Assembly (NCBI RefSeq): GCF_000427405.1
Contig: NZ_ATXY01000005.1
Coordinates: 62,001 to 126,000 of the forward strand
Reading direction: 5' to 3'
Source: Flectobacillus major DSM 103
GTDB taxonomy: Bacteria > Bacteroidota > Bacteroidia > Cytophagales > Spirosomataceae
DNA: 64,000 bases
The translations under genes were made by a program, and so were the position numbers. Positions 16,864-24,535 of this stretch are shown here, piece by piece. Position 1 is the first letter of the stretch; each line of letters starts with the position of its first letter. Under the pieces are notes generated by a model, which saw nothing but the letters and a program-made list of their open reading frames with translations, did not search any database and had not been told where the DNA came from.

Positions 16864-17773
16864 GGTAGTTTCCTATTTCTACGTCTTCCAAAACAGCAAT
16901 AGCGTCGTCAACTAATACTGCCAAAGAGCAATATAAAGAAATCAAATAAGAGGCAATGGCTTTGTCGTTGATACCCATAAAGCGTACCGAAAGCCCTGGC
17001 GACTGCTCGCCTGGAAGCCCTGGCTGATATAAACCCACAACCCCTTGACGGCTCTCGCCTGTACGTAACAAAAGGATTTTTGATTTGCCATTTTCAATAG
17101 GCACTTTGTCTGATGGTATCAACGGAATACCTCGCCAAGTAATGAATTGTGAACCAAACAACGAAACCGTTGGGGGTGGTACACCACGACGGGTACACTC
17201 GCGGCCAAAAGCTGCAATCGTAAGTGGATGCAACAAGAAGAAACCTGGTTCTTTCCAAACTTTTGTTAAAAGCTCATCTAAATCATCAGGAGTAGGAGCG
17301 CCGTTACGGGTTTTGATAACCTGCGATGGAGCTACACTATTCAACAAACCGTACTCTTTGTTGTTGAGCAACTCGCTTTCCTGACGCTCTTTGATGGTTT
17401 CAATCGTTAAACGCAATTGTTCAGAAATCTGATTGTAAGGCTTGCTGTACAAATCCGACACCCTTGTATGAACATCTAATACCGTATTGACAGCACTGAG
17501 GTTGTACTCTCTTGGGTTTTCGATATAATCAACAAAGGTATGAGGTAGCTCACGCTCATCTCGGCCAGAGCAATCTACTTCTACACTGGTAGCATCTTTT
17601 ACTTTGTTGAGACGATACACCCCAGATTCTACTGGAATCCAGTTCAATAGGCGTGTTAGCCATCTTGGCGTAATTGTCGAAAGCTGTGGCACTGTACGGG
17701 TAGCAATAGCTAGCTGCCGTGCTGCTACATCGCCCAAGGCCGTTTGATTTCTGTTTTTGTTTAATTCAGACAT
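16847..17773 (-). CDS. Family 2A encapsulin shell protein (SrpI-like)
   Basis: Forms a virus-like (HK97-fold) protein nanocompartment. Its 308 residues fit the family. Recognisable segments are LGDVAARQLAIATRTVPQ near the N-terminus, TPRWLTRLLNWIPVESGVYR, LPHTFVDYIENPREYNLSAV, and a C-terminal GVVGLYQPGLPGEQSPGLSV followed by RFMGINDKAIASYLISLYCS. The absence of a cyclic-nucleotide-binding insertion points to type 2A rather than 2B. It is the first gene of the operon, followed with a 17-bp overlap by the desulfurase cargo. Homologues are known to be induced by sulfur starvation and to store sulfur; that role is inferred here. Confidence 0.94.
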   Translation of the reverse strand: MSELNKNRNQTALGDVAARQLAIATRTVPQLSTITPRWLTRLLNWIPVESGVYRLNKVKDATSVEVDCSGRDERELPHTFVDYIENPREYNLSAVNTVLDVHTRVSDLYSKPYNQISEQLRLTIETIKERQESELLNNKEYGLLNSVAPSQVIKTRNGAPTPDDLDELLTKVWKEPGFFLLHPLTIAAFGRECTRRGVPPPTVSLFGSQFITWRGIPLIPSDKVPIENGKSKILLLRTGESRQGVVGLYQPGLPGEQSPGLSVRFMGINDKAIASYLISLYCSLAVLVDDAIAVLEDVEIGNYHEYKY

Positions 17774-17794
17774 AGTTGGTAAATTTATAAAAAT

Positions 17795-17830
17795 ATTAAG
17801 TATATAGATTAAGTATATAGATTAAGTATA
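17795..17830. repeat. 13-bp tandem repeat, about 2.8 copies
   Basis: ATTAAGTATATAG occurs at 17795-17807 and 17808-17820, then ATTAAGTATA at 17821-17830. It lies 22 bp upstream of the encapsulin start codon, where copy-number change could alter leader length or initiation. Confidence 0.8.
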
Positions 17831-18282
17831 TTAATATGCAACATAAAAACATTTGTACTAATAATAAATCCCAAGGATTGAGTTAGTCAATGTATAAGCT
17901 ATTGATACAAAACAAAGAACTAACCCAAAAACTTATTCCCAAAAGTTTGGCAATACTACTATAAGTAGTTGTTAGTCTGTATTTAATTTTTTTGTTGCAC
18001 TATTATAAAATTTCAAAAGTTGAAAAGTATGATTGATAAAAATTACATTTGAATTAGATAACTACTAGCTTTTACATCAACTTGTTTAGCAAATATAATC
18101 TACTAAATCTATAGAATAAACATTTTTATTGTTTTTTTTTGATTTTTTCTTCAAATCCATCAAAAAACCTTGGTTTATAAGATGTTACATTTTTTTCTTT
18201 TTTTGTAGTAAAAAGGGATAAACAAACTTTTATGATAGTTATCTTATAGTCGCGAATTTCATTTTTTATTATTTCAACACTA

Positions 18283-18335
18283 TTTGTCCAATAAATTTGA
18301 CAAATATATTATTTTATCCTAATTTTAGGACAAAT
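18283..18335 (+). promoter_or_regulatory. Putative parAB promoter and ParA operator
   Basis: TAAATTTG at 18292-18299 fits the Bacteroidota -7 box (TAnnTTTG). Half-sites of one motif surround it: TTTGTCC at 18283-18289, GACAAAT at 18299-18305 and GGACAAAT at 18328-18335. TCCTAATTTTAGGA at 18317-18330 is a separate palindrome. The parA start codon is at 18350. ParA carries an N-terminal HTH, so autoregulation through these sites is likely. Confidence 0.6.
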
Positions 18336-18349
18336 AAAAATCTCAAACT

Positions 18350-19297
18350 ATGCTATCTCACGATAAAACAATCCTATTCCTGAGAAGAAATCCTGCTTTA
18401 TCTATATCAATTTTGGAAAAAGAGGCTGGTCTTCCTAACAGTACCTTGGCAAAAGCACTCAATGGCGACAGAGTTCTGAACCAAAAACACCTCAATGCCC
18501 TTTATCCAATTCTTATTAAATATGGTTATAACGAAAGCCAAAATAATAAAGCTAAGGTTATTTCGATTATCAACCACAAAGGAGGTGTTGGCAAAACTAC
18601 CACCACAATCAACCTTGGTAAAGCTTTGTCACAGCTAGGATTTAGGGTTTTGCTGATCGATATGGATTCGCAAGGTAACTTGTCGCAATCGCTGGGTATC
18701 GATAACCCCGAAAAACAGGTTGTTCATGCTTTATTAAAAAATGAAGAATTGCCCGTTGTGAGTATCGCCGAAAATTATGACCTTGCACCCAGTGATTTAG
18801 AGCTAGCCTATGCCGATTTGGAATTAGTCCAAGCTGTGGGGGGAGTTAACCAGCTCAAAAACCGCATAAGCCCACTTCGTGAAAATTACGACTATATCTT
18901 AATCGACTGTCCTCCCGCTTTGAATATTTTTACCAATTCGGCCTTAGTGGCATCCAATAGCTGCTTGGTAACCCTACAGCCTGAGGTTTCGGCCATGAAG
19001 GGAATCAACAATCTCTTTGAAAGAATCACTCAGGTTCGAGAAAGAATCAATCCTGAATTGATGGTAGAGGGGGTATTGCTAACAATGGTAGATAAACGCT
19101 TGAAAGTCCACAAAGACATGATCGATTATGTTTATCAAACACTCAGCAATTTCAAAATTTATAAAACTGAAATCCGTATCAACGTTTCGTTGAAGGAATC
19201 TCAAATTGCTCAAATTAATATTTTCGACTACGATGCTCATTCAAACGGTGCTATCGACTATTTGAACTTTGCCAAAGAGTTTTGTTCAAATAACTAA
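18350..19297 (+). CDS. parA: ParA partition ATPase with N-terminal HTH
   Basis: Walker-type ATPase that positions plasmid copies. Of 315 residues, about 1-65 form a helix-turn-helix-like region (SISILEKEAGLPNSTLAKAL). From residue 70 the ParA fold starts with the deviant Walker A KGGVGKTT (K77-T84), then LLIDMDSQGNLSQSLG and the Walker B-type YILIDCPPALNIFTNSAL. N-terminal DNA-binding domains mark plasmid-type ParA proteins that repress their own operon. It is followed 18 bp later by parB and preceded by matching operator half-sites. Confidence 0.93.
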   Translation: MLSHDKTILFLRRNPALSISILEKEAGLPNSTLAKALNGDRVLNQKHLNALYPILIKYGYNESQNNKAKVISIINHKGGVGKTTTTINLGKALSQLGFRVLLIDMDSQGNLSQSLGIDNPEKQVVHALLKNEELPVVSIAENYDLAPSDLELAYADLELVQAVGGVNQLKNRISPLRENYDYILIDCPPALNIFTNSALVASNSCLVTLQPEVSAMKGINNLFERITQVRERINPELMVEGVLLTMVDKRLKVHKDMIDYVYQTLSNFKIYKTEIRINVSLKESQIAQINIFDYDAHSNGAIDYLNFAKEFCSNN

Positions 19298-19315
19298 ACG
19301 ACTTTTTTTAATCAC

Positions 19316-20221
19316 ATGAAAAAATATACCAATAATTTAGGCACCAAGGCAATTATCAAAGACCAAAGCTTATTGAATCATGAAGCTATCAAACAACAAA
19401 TTGTTGTACTCGACGAGCTTCGTGATTTGATTCCGCCCTTGCAAGATGATGAGCAAAAACAATTAGAAAAAAATATCTTAGCTGAAGGCTGCCGTGAAGC
19501 CTTGATGCTCTGGCAAACCACTCGCAACACCATAGATACATCTGGCAGTAATGAAAATATCTATGTCCTTATTGATGGACACAACCGTTATGGGATTTGC
19601 CAAAAACATAAAATAGATTTCAAAATACACTTGGTTTCGTTTACTTCTTTGAAAGAAGCCAAAGAGTATATGATTGATAATCAGCTAGGTAGGCGTAACC
19701 TTATTCCCGAACAAGCATCTTACCTGAGAGGCTTGAGATATAATGCCGAAAAGCTCGAAAAAGGGAAATATGCCCGAGATGAGCATAAAGGACAAAATGT
19801 CCTTTATGGGTCAGAGGTCAAAAAAGAGCCTACTTCTGTAAGGTTGGCAAAGCAATATAATGTTAGCGAAAAAACTATCAAGCGCGATGCTGAATTTGCT
19901 GAGGGTTTAAACTTATTGTCGGTTGAACTCAAAAAGGATATTTTAGCGGGTAGAGTAAAAGCCAAAAAATCGGAAATACAACAGTTGGCTCAAATTACTC
20001 ATCAGGCAGAACCCATTAACTCGCTTGAGCAGGTTGCCGAATTGGTAAAACCCGCTGGTGTCGCTCAAACCAAGCTACAAACCGATAACAAACAACAAGA
20101 TAGACAAAACCTGAAAAAACAAATTCAGGATATTGCTCAAAGGTTGAGCAATACCGAAAGTACCACTTTGTGCGATGAATTAATTAGCCTTTCTCAAGCT
20201 CTCAAAAATCTATTAGTTTAA
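19316..20221 (+). CDS. parB: ParB-like partition protein
   Basis: A 301-residue ParB/Srx-fold protein. The N-terminal domain has YVLIDGHNRYGICQKHKIDF, the ParB-type [DG]GH-R core. It is followed by EAKEYMIDNQLGRRNLIPEQ and an HTH region (SVRLAKQYNVSEKTIKRDAE). The C-terminal third is Gln/Lys-rich and probably helical for dimerisation. It is not a standard chromosomal ParB, lacking the GERRxRA box, and is typical of plasmids. It lies 18 bp after parA, with a 40-bp palindrome 29 bp after its stop, a candidate binding site or terminator. Confidence 0.85.
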   Translation: MKKYTNNLGTKAIIKDQSLLNHEAIKQQIVVLDELRDLIPPLQDDEQKQLEKNILAEGCREALMLWQTTRNTIDTSGSNENIYVLIDGHNRYGICQKHKIDFKIHLVSFTSLKEAKEYMIDNQLGRRNLIPEQASYLRGLRYNAEKLEKGKYARDEHKGQNVLYGSEVKKEPTSVRLAKQYNVSEKTIKRDAEFAEGLNLLSVELKKDILAGRVKAKKSEIQQLAQITHQAEPINSLEQVAELVKPAGVAQTKLQTDNKQQDRQNLKKQIQDIAQRLSNTESTTLCDELISLSQALKNLLV

Positions 20222-20250
20222 ATACCTATTTCTTTCGGCCTTATTGTATC

Positions 20251-20290
20251 TGTTGATTTTGGTGATTTTATAAAATCACCAAAATCAACA
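20251..20290. repeat. 40-bp perfect palindrome between parB and the origin
   Basis: Bases 20251-20270 (TGTTGATTTTGGTGATTTTA) are exactly reverse-complemented by 20271-20290, with no spacer. A gap-free palindrome of this length is too regular for chance. It could serve as a bidirectional terminator for parAB (A- and T-rich flanks, though no long T-run), a centromere for ParB, or a structural element of the origin. It lies 23 bp before the first iteron. Confidence 0.85.
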
Positions 20291-20312
20291 ATTAGAAATC
20301 CCCATTTTGAAG

Positions 20313-20690
20313 TATAACCAAAAACACGGAGAAGTATAACCAATTTCACGGAACTGCTTTTTTGTTTTTTAAAAAAATTAACAACAATACAAGCGAGTTG
20401 GATTTTAACTATAACCAATTTCACGATTTCACTAAATTTTGGGAAAGCTCTATTTTTCATTTTTTTTTAAACAAAAAATATAAAAAATCAACAACAACTC
20501 TTTTGTTTGTTTTTTATATTTTTATTTGTTTTTATTCTTTTTACCCTTTGTAACTAATTGATTTTCAGCATATTGCAAGACTAACTATAACCAATTTCAC
20601 GACAACTATAACCAATTTCACGGATAACTATAACCAATTTCACGGATAACTATAACCAAAAACACGGATAACTATAACCAATTTCACGGA
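20313..20690 (+). other. Iteron-type plasmid replication origin
   Basis: Eight direct repeats of the consensus TATAACCAATTTCACGGA. Starts are 20313, 20335, 20410, 20586, 20607, 20629, 20651 and 20673. The last five are spaced 21, 22, 22 and 22 bp, two helical turns, so bound Rep would line up on one face. Copies at 20313 and 20651 carry AAAAACACGG instead of AATTTCACGG. Between the outlying and main groups (about 20427-20585) is a very AT-rich, poly-T and poly-A stretch suited to strand opening. No clear DnaA box seen. Confidence 0.92.
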
Positions 20691-20691
20691 A

Positions 20692-20754
20692 TTAATATAA
20701 CTATAACTTTTAAGAGTTATTGTTATATTAATTATCCGTTTTTTAGTATGTTTG
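20692..20754 (+). promoter_or_regulatory. rep promoter with inverted-repeat operator
   Basis: TTAATATAACTATAACT (20692-20708) and AGTTATTGTTATATTAA (20715-20731) form a 17-bp inverted repeat with one mismatch and a 6-bp loop. The arms contain ACTATAAC, the first half of the iteron. A -7 box TATGTTTG lies at 20747-20754, with TTG at 20720-20722 as a -33 box 24 bp earlier. So Rep probably binds here, as dimers, to repress its own gene. The promoter rules out the TTG at 20752 as the Rep start. Confidence 0.75.
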
Positions 20755-20799
20755 TATCAAAATTGGATGACCCTAACCTGTGTTTTACAACGATTTGTC

Positions 20800-22344
20800 A
20801 TGGCCAAAAAAACAAGCACCAGAAAGAAACAAGACTATCAAGACCGTTACATTATTCGGATGCAAGGAGGTAAAGCTGGACTTGTGGAAGCTACGTCAAA
20901 AATGGACATCCACGAGTTTCGGGTGTTTACAACCATGCTGACAATGGTATTACCCGATGACGAAGATTTTGTGGAGTATGAAATCAGAACCCAGGATATT
21001 ATCAAATTATTTTCGTTGAGCGACGATGGCCGTTATTACGAGGCCATTCGTGGGGCATCGGAAAGGCTGTTCAATCGAAAGTTTGTGATTTTTGAGAAGA
21101 AAGAAGACGGCGAGATTTATAGAACTACCATTCACTTAATTGATGAAACCAGCGAACCTGTAAATATCAGCCAACAAAATCGCATAAGGCTCAAATTTAA
21201 TCCCAAACTCAAACCATACCTTTTACAACTCCAAAAAGAATACCTTACCATCGACGTAAGGAACATCGCCAATATTCAAAGTCCTAATTCTGTAAAATTA
21301 TATTTGATTCTAAGGCATCAGTACAATCTGGGCAATCGGAAGGTGCGATATACTGTTACTCGTCTTCGTGAAATACTGGCCATTGAAGCCAAAGAATATC
21401 CTTTGTACGGTAATTTCAAACAGAAAATTATCCAGAAAGGAATCAAAGACTTAGAAAAATATACCGACTTGCTTGTAAGTAGCTTGGAAGAAGAAAAAGC
21501 AGGTAGAGCTGTCGAAGCGGTAGTTTTTTACTTAGAAGAAAAGAAAACCATTCGCCAAGAAGTGATGGCTCGAAAAATTACACGACAAGTAATAAAATCA
21601 AGCAACGGGAAAATTGTGGTGTCGAGCCATACGCCAGAAGAATACGAAATAGCCGAAATTAGTGAAGAGGTTATACCCCCGTCGGTCGAAGTGGTAAACG
21701 ATACCTCAACCTTGGAGCTTTTGTACGAAAAAGTAAAAAAATACAAAGTTACCAAAACTACCCTCAAAAACTGGCTGAAAGAACTGCCTGTCGAACAAGT
21801 TGAATTGGGAATAGAATATGTACTCAATAAAATTGGTCAAGGTGAAAAAATGGTAAATATTGGTGGATACATGAACAATATGGTCAGAACGCCAAGTTTG
21901 CTAGAAAGCAAACAACAACAAACACAAGAGCTTGTTAAAAAGCAACAAGACAAAACGGTAGCACTACACAAAAAACAGCAACAAGAGTTTTTTGAGAATC
22001 GGAAAAATGAAATTCAAAATAATTTTATCCAAGCTAAAGCTCAATTTATTACCGATATTTTTCAACAAAACGAAGCATTAGCCACCGAACTCATTAACAA
22101 TTTGCAAACCGAAAACCAAGTATCTAATCCACGCCTTTTGGCAGAATTGGCTTGGGCTAAATTTCAGGAATTGTCTTTGGCTGGAAACCCTCAGCAGCAG
22201 TTGCTAAATGCTATTAATCAAGCAGGATTTTCTTTCAACTCGTATGTATCGGAATGGGTCGAGCAGAAATTTGTGTTGCAGATTCAAGAAATTAAAAACT
22301 ATTATCAGCGACAAGCCGATGATTTGGGCATAAAACTCGTGTAA
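20800..22344 (+). CDS. Replication initiator protein (Rep_3 / RepB family)
   Basis: Binds the iterons and starts plasmid replication. With the ATG at 20800 it has 514 residues. The two winged-helix domains of the Rep_3 family cover about residues 30-255: LVEATSKMDIHEFRVFTTML, IIKLFSLSDDGRYYEAIRGA, IANIQSPNSVKLYLILRHQY and TRLREILAIEAKEYPLYGNF are characteristic. Residues about 300-370 form another helical unit (LLYEKVKKYKVTKTTLKNWL). About 380-450 are Gln/Lys-rich and probably coiled coil. The C-terminal 200-plus residues make it longer than classical RepE/RepA. Earlier in-frame starts (TTG at 20752, ATG at 20767) overlap or crowd the promoter and were not chosen. Confidence 0.92.
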   Translation: MAKKTSTRKKQDYQDRYIIRMQGGKAGLVEATSKMDIHEFRVFTTMLTMVLPDDEDFVEYEIRTQDIIKLFSLSDDGRYYEAIRGASERLFNRKFVIFEKKEDGEIYRTTIHLIDETSEPVNISQQNRIRLKFNPKLKPYLLQLQKEYLTIDVRNIANIQSPNSVKLYLILRHQYNLGNRKVRYTVTRLREILAIEAKEYPLYGNFKQKIIQKGIKDLEKYTDLLVSSLEEEKAGRAVEAVVFYLEEKKTIRQEVMARKITRQVIKSSNGKIVVSSHTPEEYEIAEISEEVIPPSVEVVNDTSTLELLYEKVKKYKVTKTTLKNWLKELPVEQVELGIEYVLNKIGQGEKMVNIGGYMNNMVRTPSLLESKQQQTQELVKKQQDKTVALHKKQQQEFFENRKNEIQNNFIQAKAQFITDIFQQNEALATELINNLQTENQVSNPRLLAELAWAKFQELSLAGNPQQQLLNAINQAGFSFNSYVSEWVEQKFVLQIQEIKNYYQRQADDLGIKLV

Positions 22345-22893
22345 GTGCCAATAGCAAAGAAAAAATTTATTGTGATTGATTCTTACAGGCTACGACAAAT
22401 AGGGGTAAGCTATGAAAATTTGATTTTAAGCGACTTTTTGAACCTAAATGACCCAAGTGTACTCGTGGCTAAAAAAAATACGTAGAAACGAAAATAATAG
22501 GTATTTACGGCTTTGTTAACAAGAGTTTTACTTCAAAAAATAATGATAACCTTTCTGATTGTTGTTTTTTCTTGAATATTAGCGGCAATCCTCTTTTTCT
22601 TGCTTCTGTATGTATTCATATTTTGAGCCAATTTTAAGGTACATCTTTTGTTGCACACCAGTTCATAGAAAACCGTGATAAAGCACGTCATTGTACTTGG
22701 TAGGTTGATAAAAAAAACTAGTAACTCAGAAAAGCTATCTGAGCTACTAGGCCGTGAATGTATAAACAATAGACTAGGTTTAGAATAGGAGAGGAAACAG
22801 ACTAGTAAAAAGGGTTTTTGTGAATAAATATCTTGGAGAAAATAACCCTCACAGTATTTTCCGATACAACAGGTGTAGTCCATATTTATATTA
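22345..22893. other. Intergenic region after rep
   Basis: About 550 bp between convergent rep and the SusD operon. Apart from the terminator at 22710-22750 I see no gene. A 116-codon frame on the - strand (22533-22883) is Cys/Ser/Phe-rich with no motif, runs through the terminator hairpin and is judged spurious. Confidence 0.6.
22710..22750 (-). terminator. Rho-independent terminator of the SusCD operon
   Basis: CTAGTAACTCAGA (22718-22730) pairs with TCTGAGCTACTAG (22738-22750), 12 of 13 positions, with a 7-bp loop. Read on the - strand the hairpin is followed by a run of eight T (A at 22710-22717), placing the stop 144 bp after the SusD gene. Confidence 0.8.
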
Positions 22894-24516
22894 TTACCAC
22901 TTTGGATTTTGTTTTAAAGCTGGATTTAAGGCAATTTCATTGATAGGAAAAGGCCATAAATAGTCTTTTTCGGGGTCAAATTTTCTAAAAGTGGCTTCTT
23001 GAACAAGGATAAAATTATCGGGTGTTAGTTTTACGGCAGTAGCTGTCCCAAATTCGGCTTTGAAGAAATAATTGCCCAAAATAGGCTTTATCAATTCCTT
23101 TTCGGCTGTTTTCCAACGCATTAAATCCCAATAGCGAAACCCTTCTACCGCCAACTCGACCCTACGTTCACGACGGATTTCGTCGCGCATATTTAGGCCA
23201 TTGGTAGTTACAAAGGCGTTGCTCAGCTTGGCAATTTTACCTCTTGTGCGTAAAGGATTGATAGCCAAATCCAAATCAGCATCTGAAATAGATTCGTTGA
23301 GTTCATATTGAGCTTCGGCGTAGTTTAGTAATACCTCGGCATAACGAATAATAATACCGTCGATATTAGACCGTTGCAAATTCCAGTCGTCAGAATTAAA
23401 GTATTTGCGAGAAAGAAAGCCCGTTAACTGAAACGCCAATACCGAAACATTGAATACAGGGTTGGTGGCAATATAGGCATCACCTTTTTTCATAATGGTA
23501 GCACTTAATCGTTCATCACGATTGATGAATACATCGGTAGATACCAGCGGAGCTTTGTAGAGTGGTGATTTTTCCATAGGTAGGCCATCGCTCATCAAAT
23601 AAGCATCTACCAAGCTTTTGGTTGGGCTTGCACCGCCATTTTCTAAGGTACGAGCGGCCGTATGAGTAAGTACAATATCAGAAACACTTACGCCATACTG
23701 ACGCACCAAAATATTTTCGGTGTTTTGGCGGCCTTCACCTGTAAGCTGAAACATATTGTAATAATTATTGAACAACCCATGCTCTTTGCTGTCTATTACT
23801 GCCTTTGCTGCTGTTAGGGCCAAGGTCAAATGAGCCTTATAGTTGCCATATTGGTGAAACTTGGCTCTTGTTCCTTCAAATAATGCTACCCTCGACTTGA
23901 ATGCCAATGCAGCCGTTTTGGAAATACGGCCATAGCCAGCTGTACCTAACTGGGTAGGTGTTAGGAGTTTTTCAGAGGCAAAATCCAAATCTTGATAAAT
24001 GGCTTGAACTACTTCTTCTCGGCTATTGGCGGGGGCTTGTAGTTCGGGCGAGGTCTCACGTAATACCTTCAAAATCAGCGGTACACCACCATATCGTTGT
24101 ACAAGCGAAAAGTACCCCCATGCTCGGTAAAAGCGAGCTTCGGCAATATAGCGGTCGACTGTTGTAGCAGGAACACCATTAGCCAAAGCTAAAGGAGCTT
24201 TTTCGATAATATTATTGGCTGCTCGAATAAGTTGATAAGCCGAATTATAGTTGCCGTCGGTTGCAGGGGCAATACGGCTGCCATCGCTGATACCATTGGG
24301 GGCTCGGGCGTATGTATCGTCCGACCAGTTATCGTTGGTATTAGGGATTGCAGGTAAAAATGTATAGAGAAAATTGGCAGCTCCACGCAAGTCATTTTCT
24401 GTTTTCCAGAAAGCTGGGTCACTGATTTGTGTTTCAGGAATCCTGTCAACATCGCAGGCTGTTAGGCCACTCCAAAGAGTAATTGATAAACCGATATATT
24501 TTAGTAATGCTTTCAT
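22894..24516 (-). CDS. SusD/RagB-type outer membrane glycan-binding lipoprotein
   Basis: Surface lipoprotein of 540 residues that captures glycan and closes the SusC barrel. The lipobox LTAC places the acylated cysteine at C21. Family marks: ANFLYTFLPAIPNTNDNWSD near the N-terminus, YIAEARFYRAWGYFSLVQRY GGVPLI in the TPR-like region, IDGIIIRYAEVLLNYAEAQY and the C-terminal RRERRVELAVEGFRYWDLMR W. It follows its SusC partner by 19 bp and ends the ECF-FecR-SusC-SusD operon. Confidence 0.96.
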   Translation of the reverse strand: MKALLKYIGLSITLWSGLTACDVDRIPETQISDPAFWKTENDLRGAANFLYTFLPAIPNTNDNWSDDTYARAPNGISDGSRIAPATDGNYNSAYQLIRAANNIIEKAPLALANGVPATTVDRYIAEARFYRAWGYFSLVQRYGGVPLILKVLRETSPELQAPANSREEVVQAIYQDLDFASEKLLTPTQLGTAGYGRISKTAALAFKSRVALFEGTRAKFHQYGNYKAHLTLALTAAKAVIDSKEHGLFNNYYNMFQLTGEGRQNTENILVRQYGVSVSDIVLTHTAARTLENGGASPTKSLVDAYLMSDGLPMEKSPLYKAPLVSTDVFINRDERLSATIMKKGDAYIATNPVFNVSVLAFQLTGFLSRKYFNSDDWNLQRSNIDGIIIRYAEVLLNYAEAQYELNESISDADLDLAINPLRTRGKIAKLSNAFVTTNGLNMRDEIRRERRVELAVEGFRYWDLMRWKTAEKELIKPILGNYFFKAEFGTATAVKLTPDNFILVQEATFRKFDPEKDYLWPFPINEIALNPALKQNPKW

Positions 24517-24535
24517 GATGGTTCTTTATTTAAAA

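Larger units (their letters stand above)
17774..18349. other. Intergenic region between encapsulin operon and parA (divergent)
   Basis: About 576 bp of strongly AT-rich DNA. It contains a 13-bp tandem repeat (17795-17830), a 9-bp inverted repeat (TTTTTTGAT at 18135-18143 with ATCAAAAAA at 18159-18167) and the parA operator region (18283-18335). A possible - strand -7 box, TATATTTG, lies at 18097-18090 but is about 320 bp from the encapsulin start and has no clear -33 box. No protein-coding gene is apparent. Confidence 0.6.

Noticed and set aside
20313-20690. Regular repeats considered as a CRISPR array
   Set aside because: Period is 21-22 bp with 3-4 bp spacers, no room for CRISPR spacers and no cas genes; they are iterons.
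22533-22883. 116-codon - strand frame after rep
   Set aside because: Contains the SusCD terminator hairpin within it and has no domain-like pattern.
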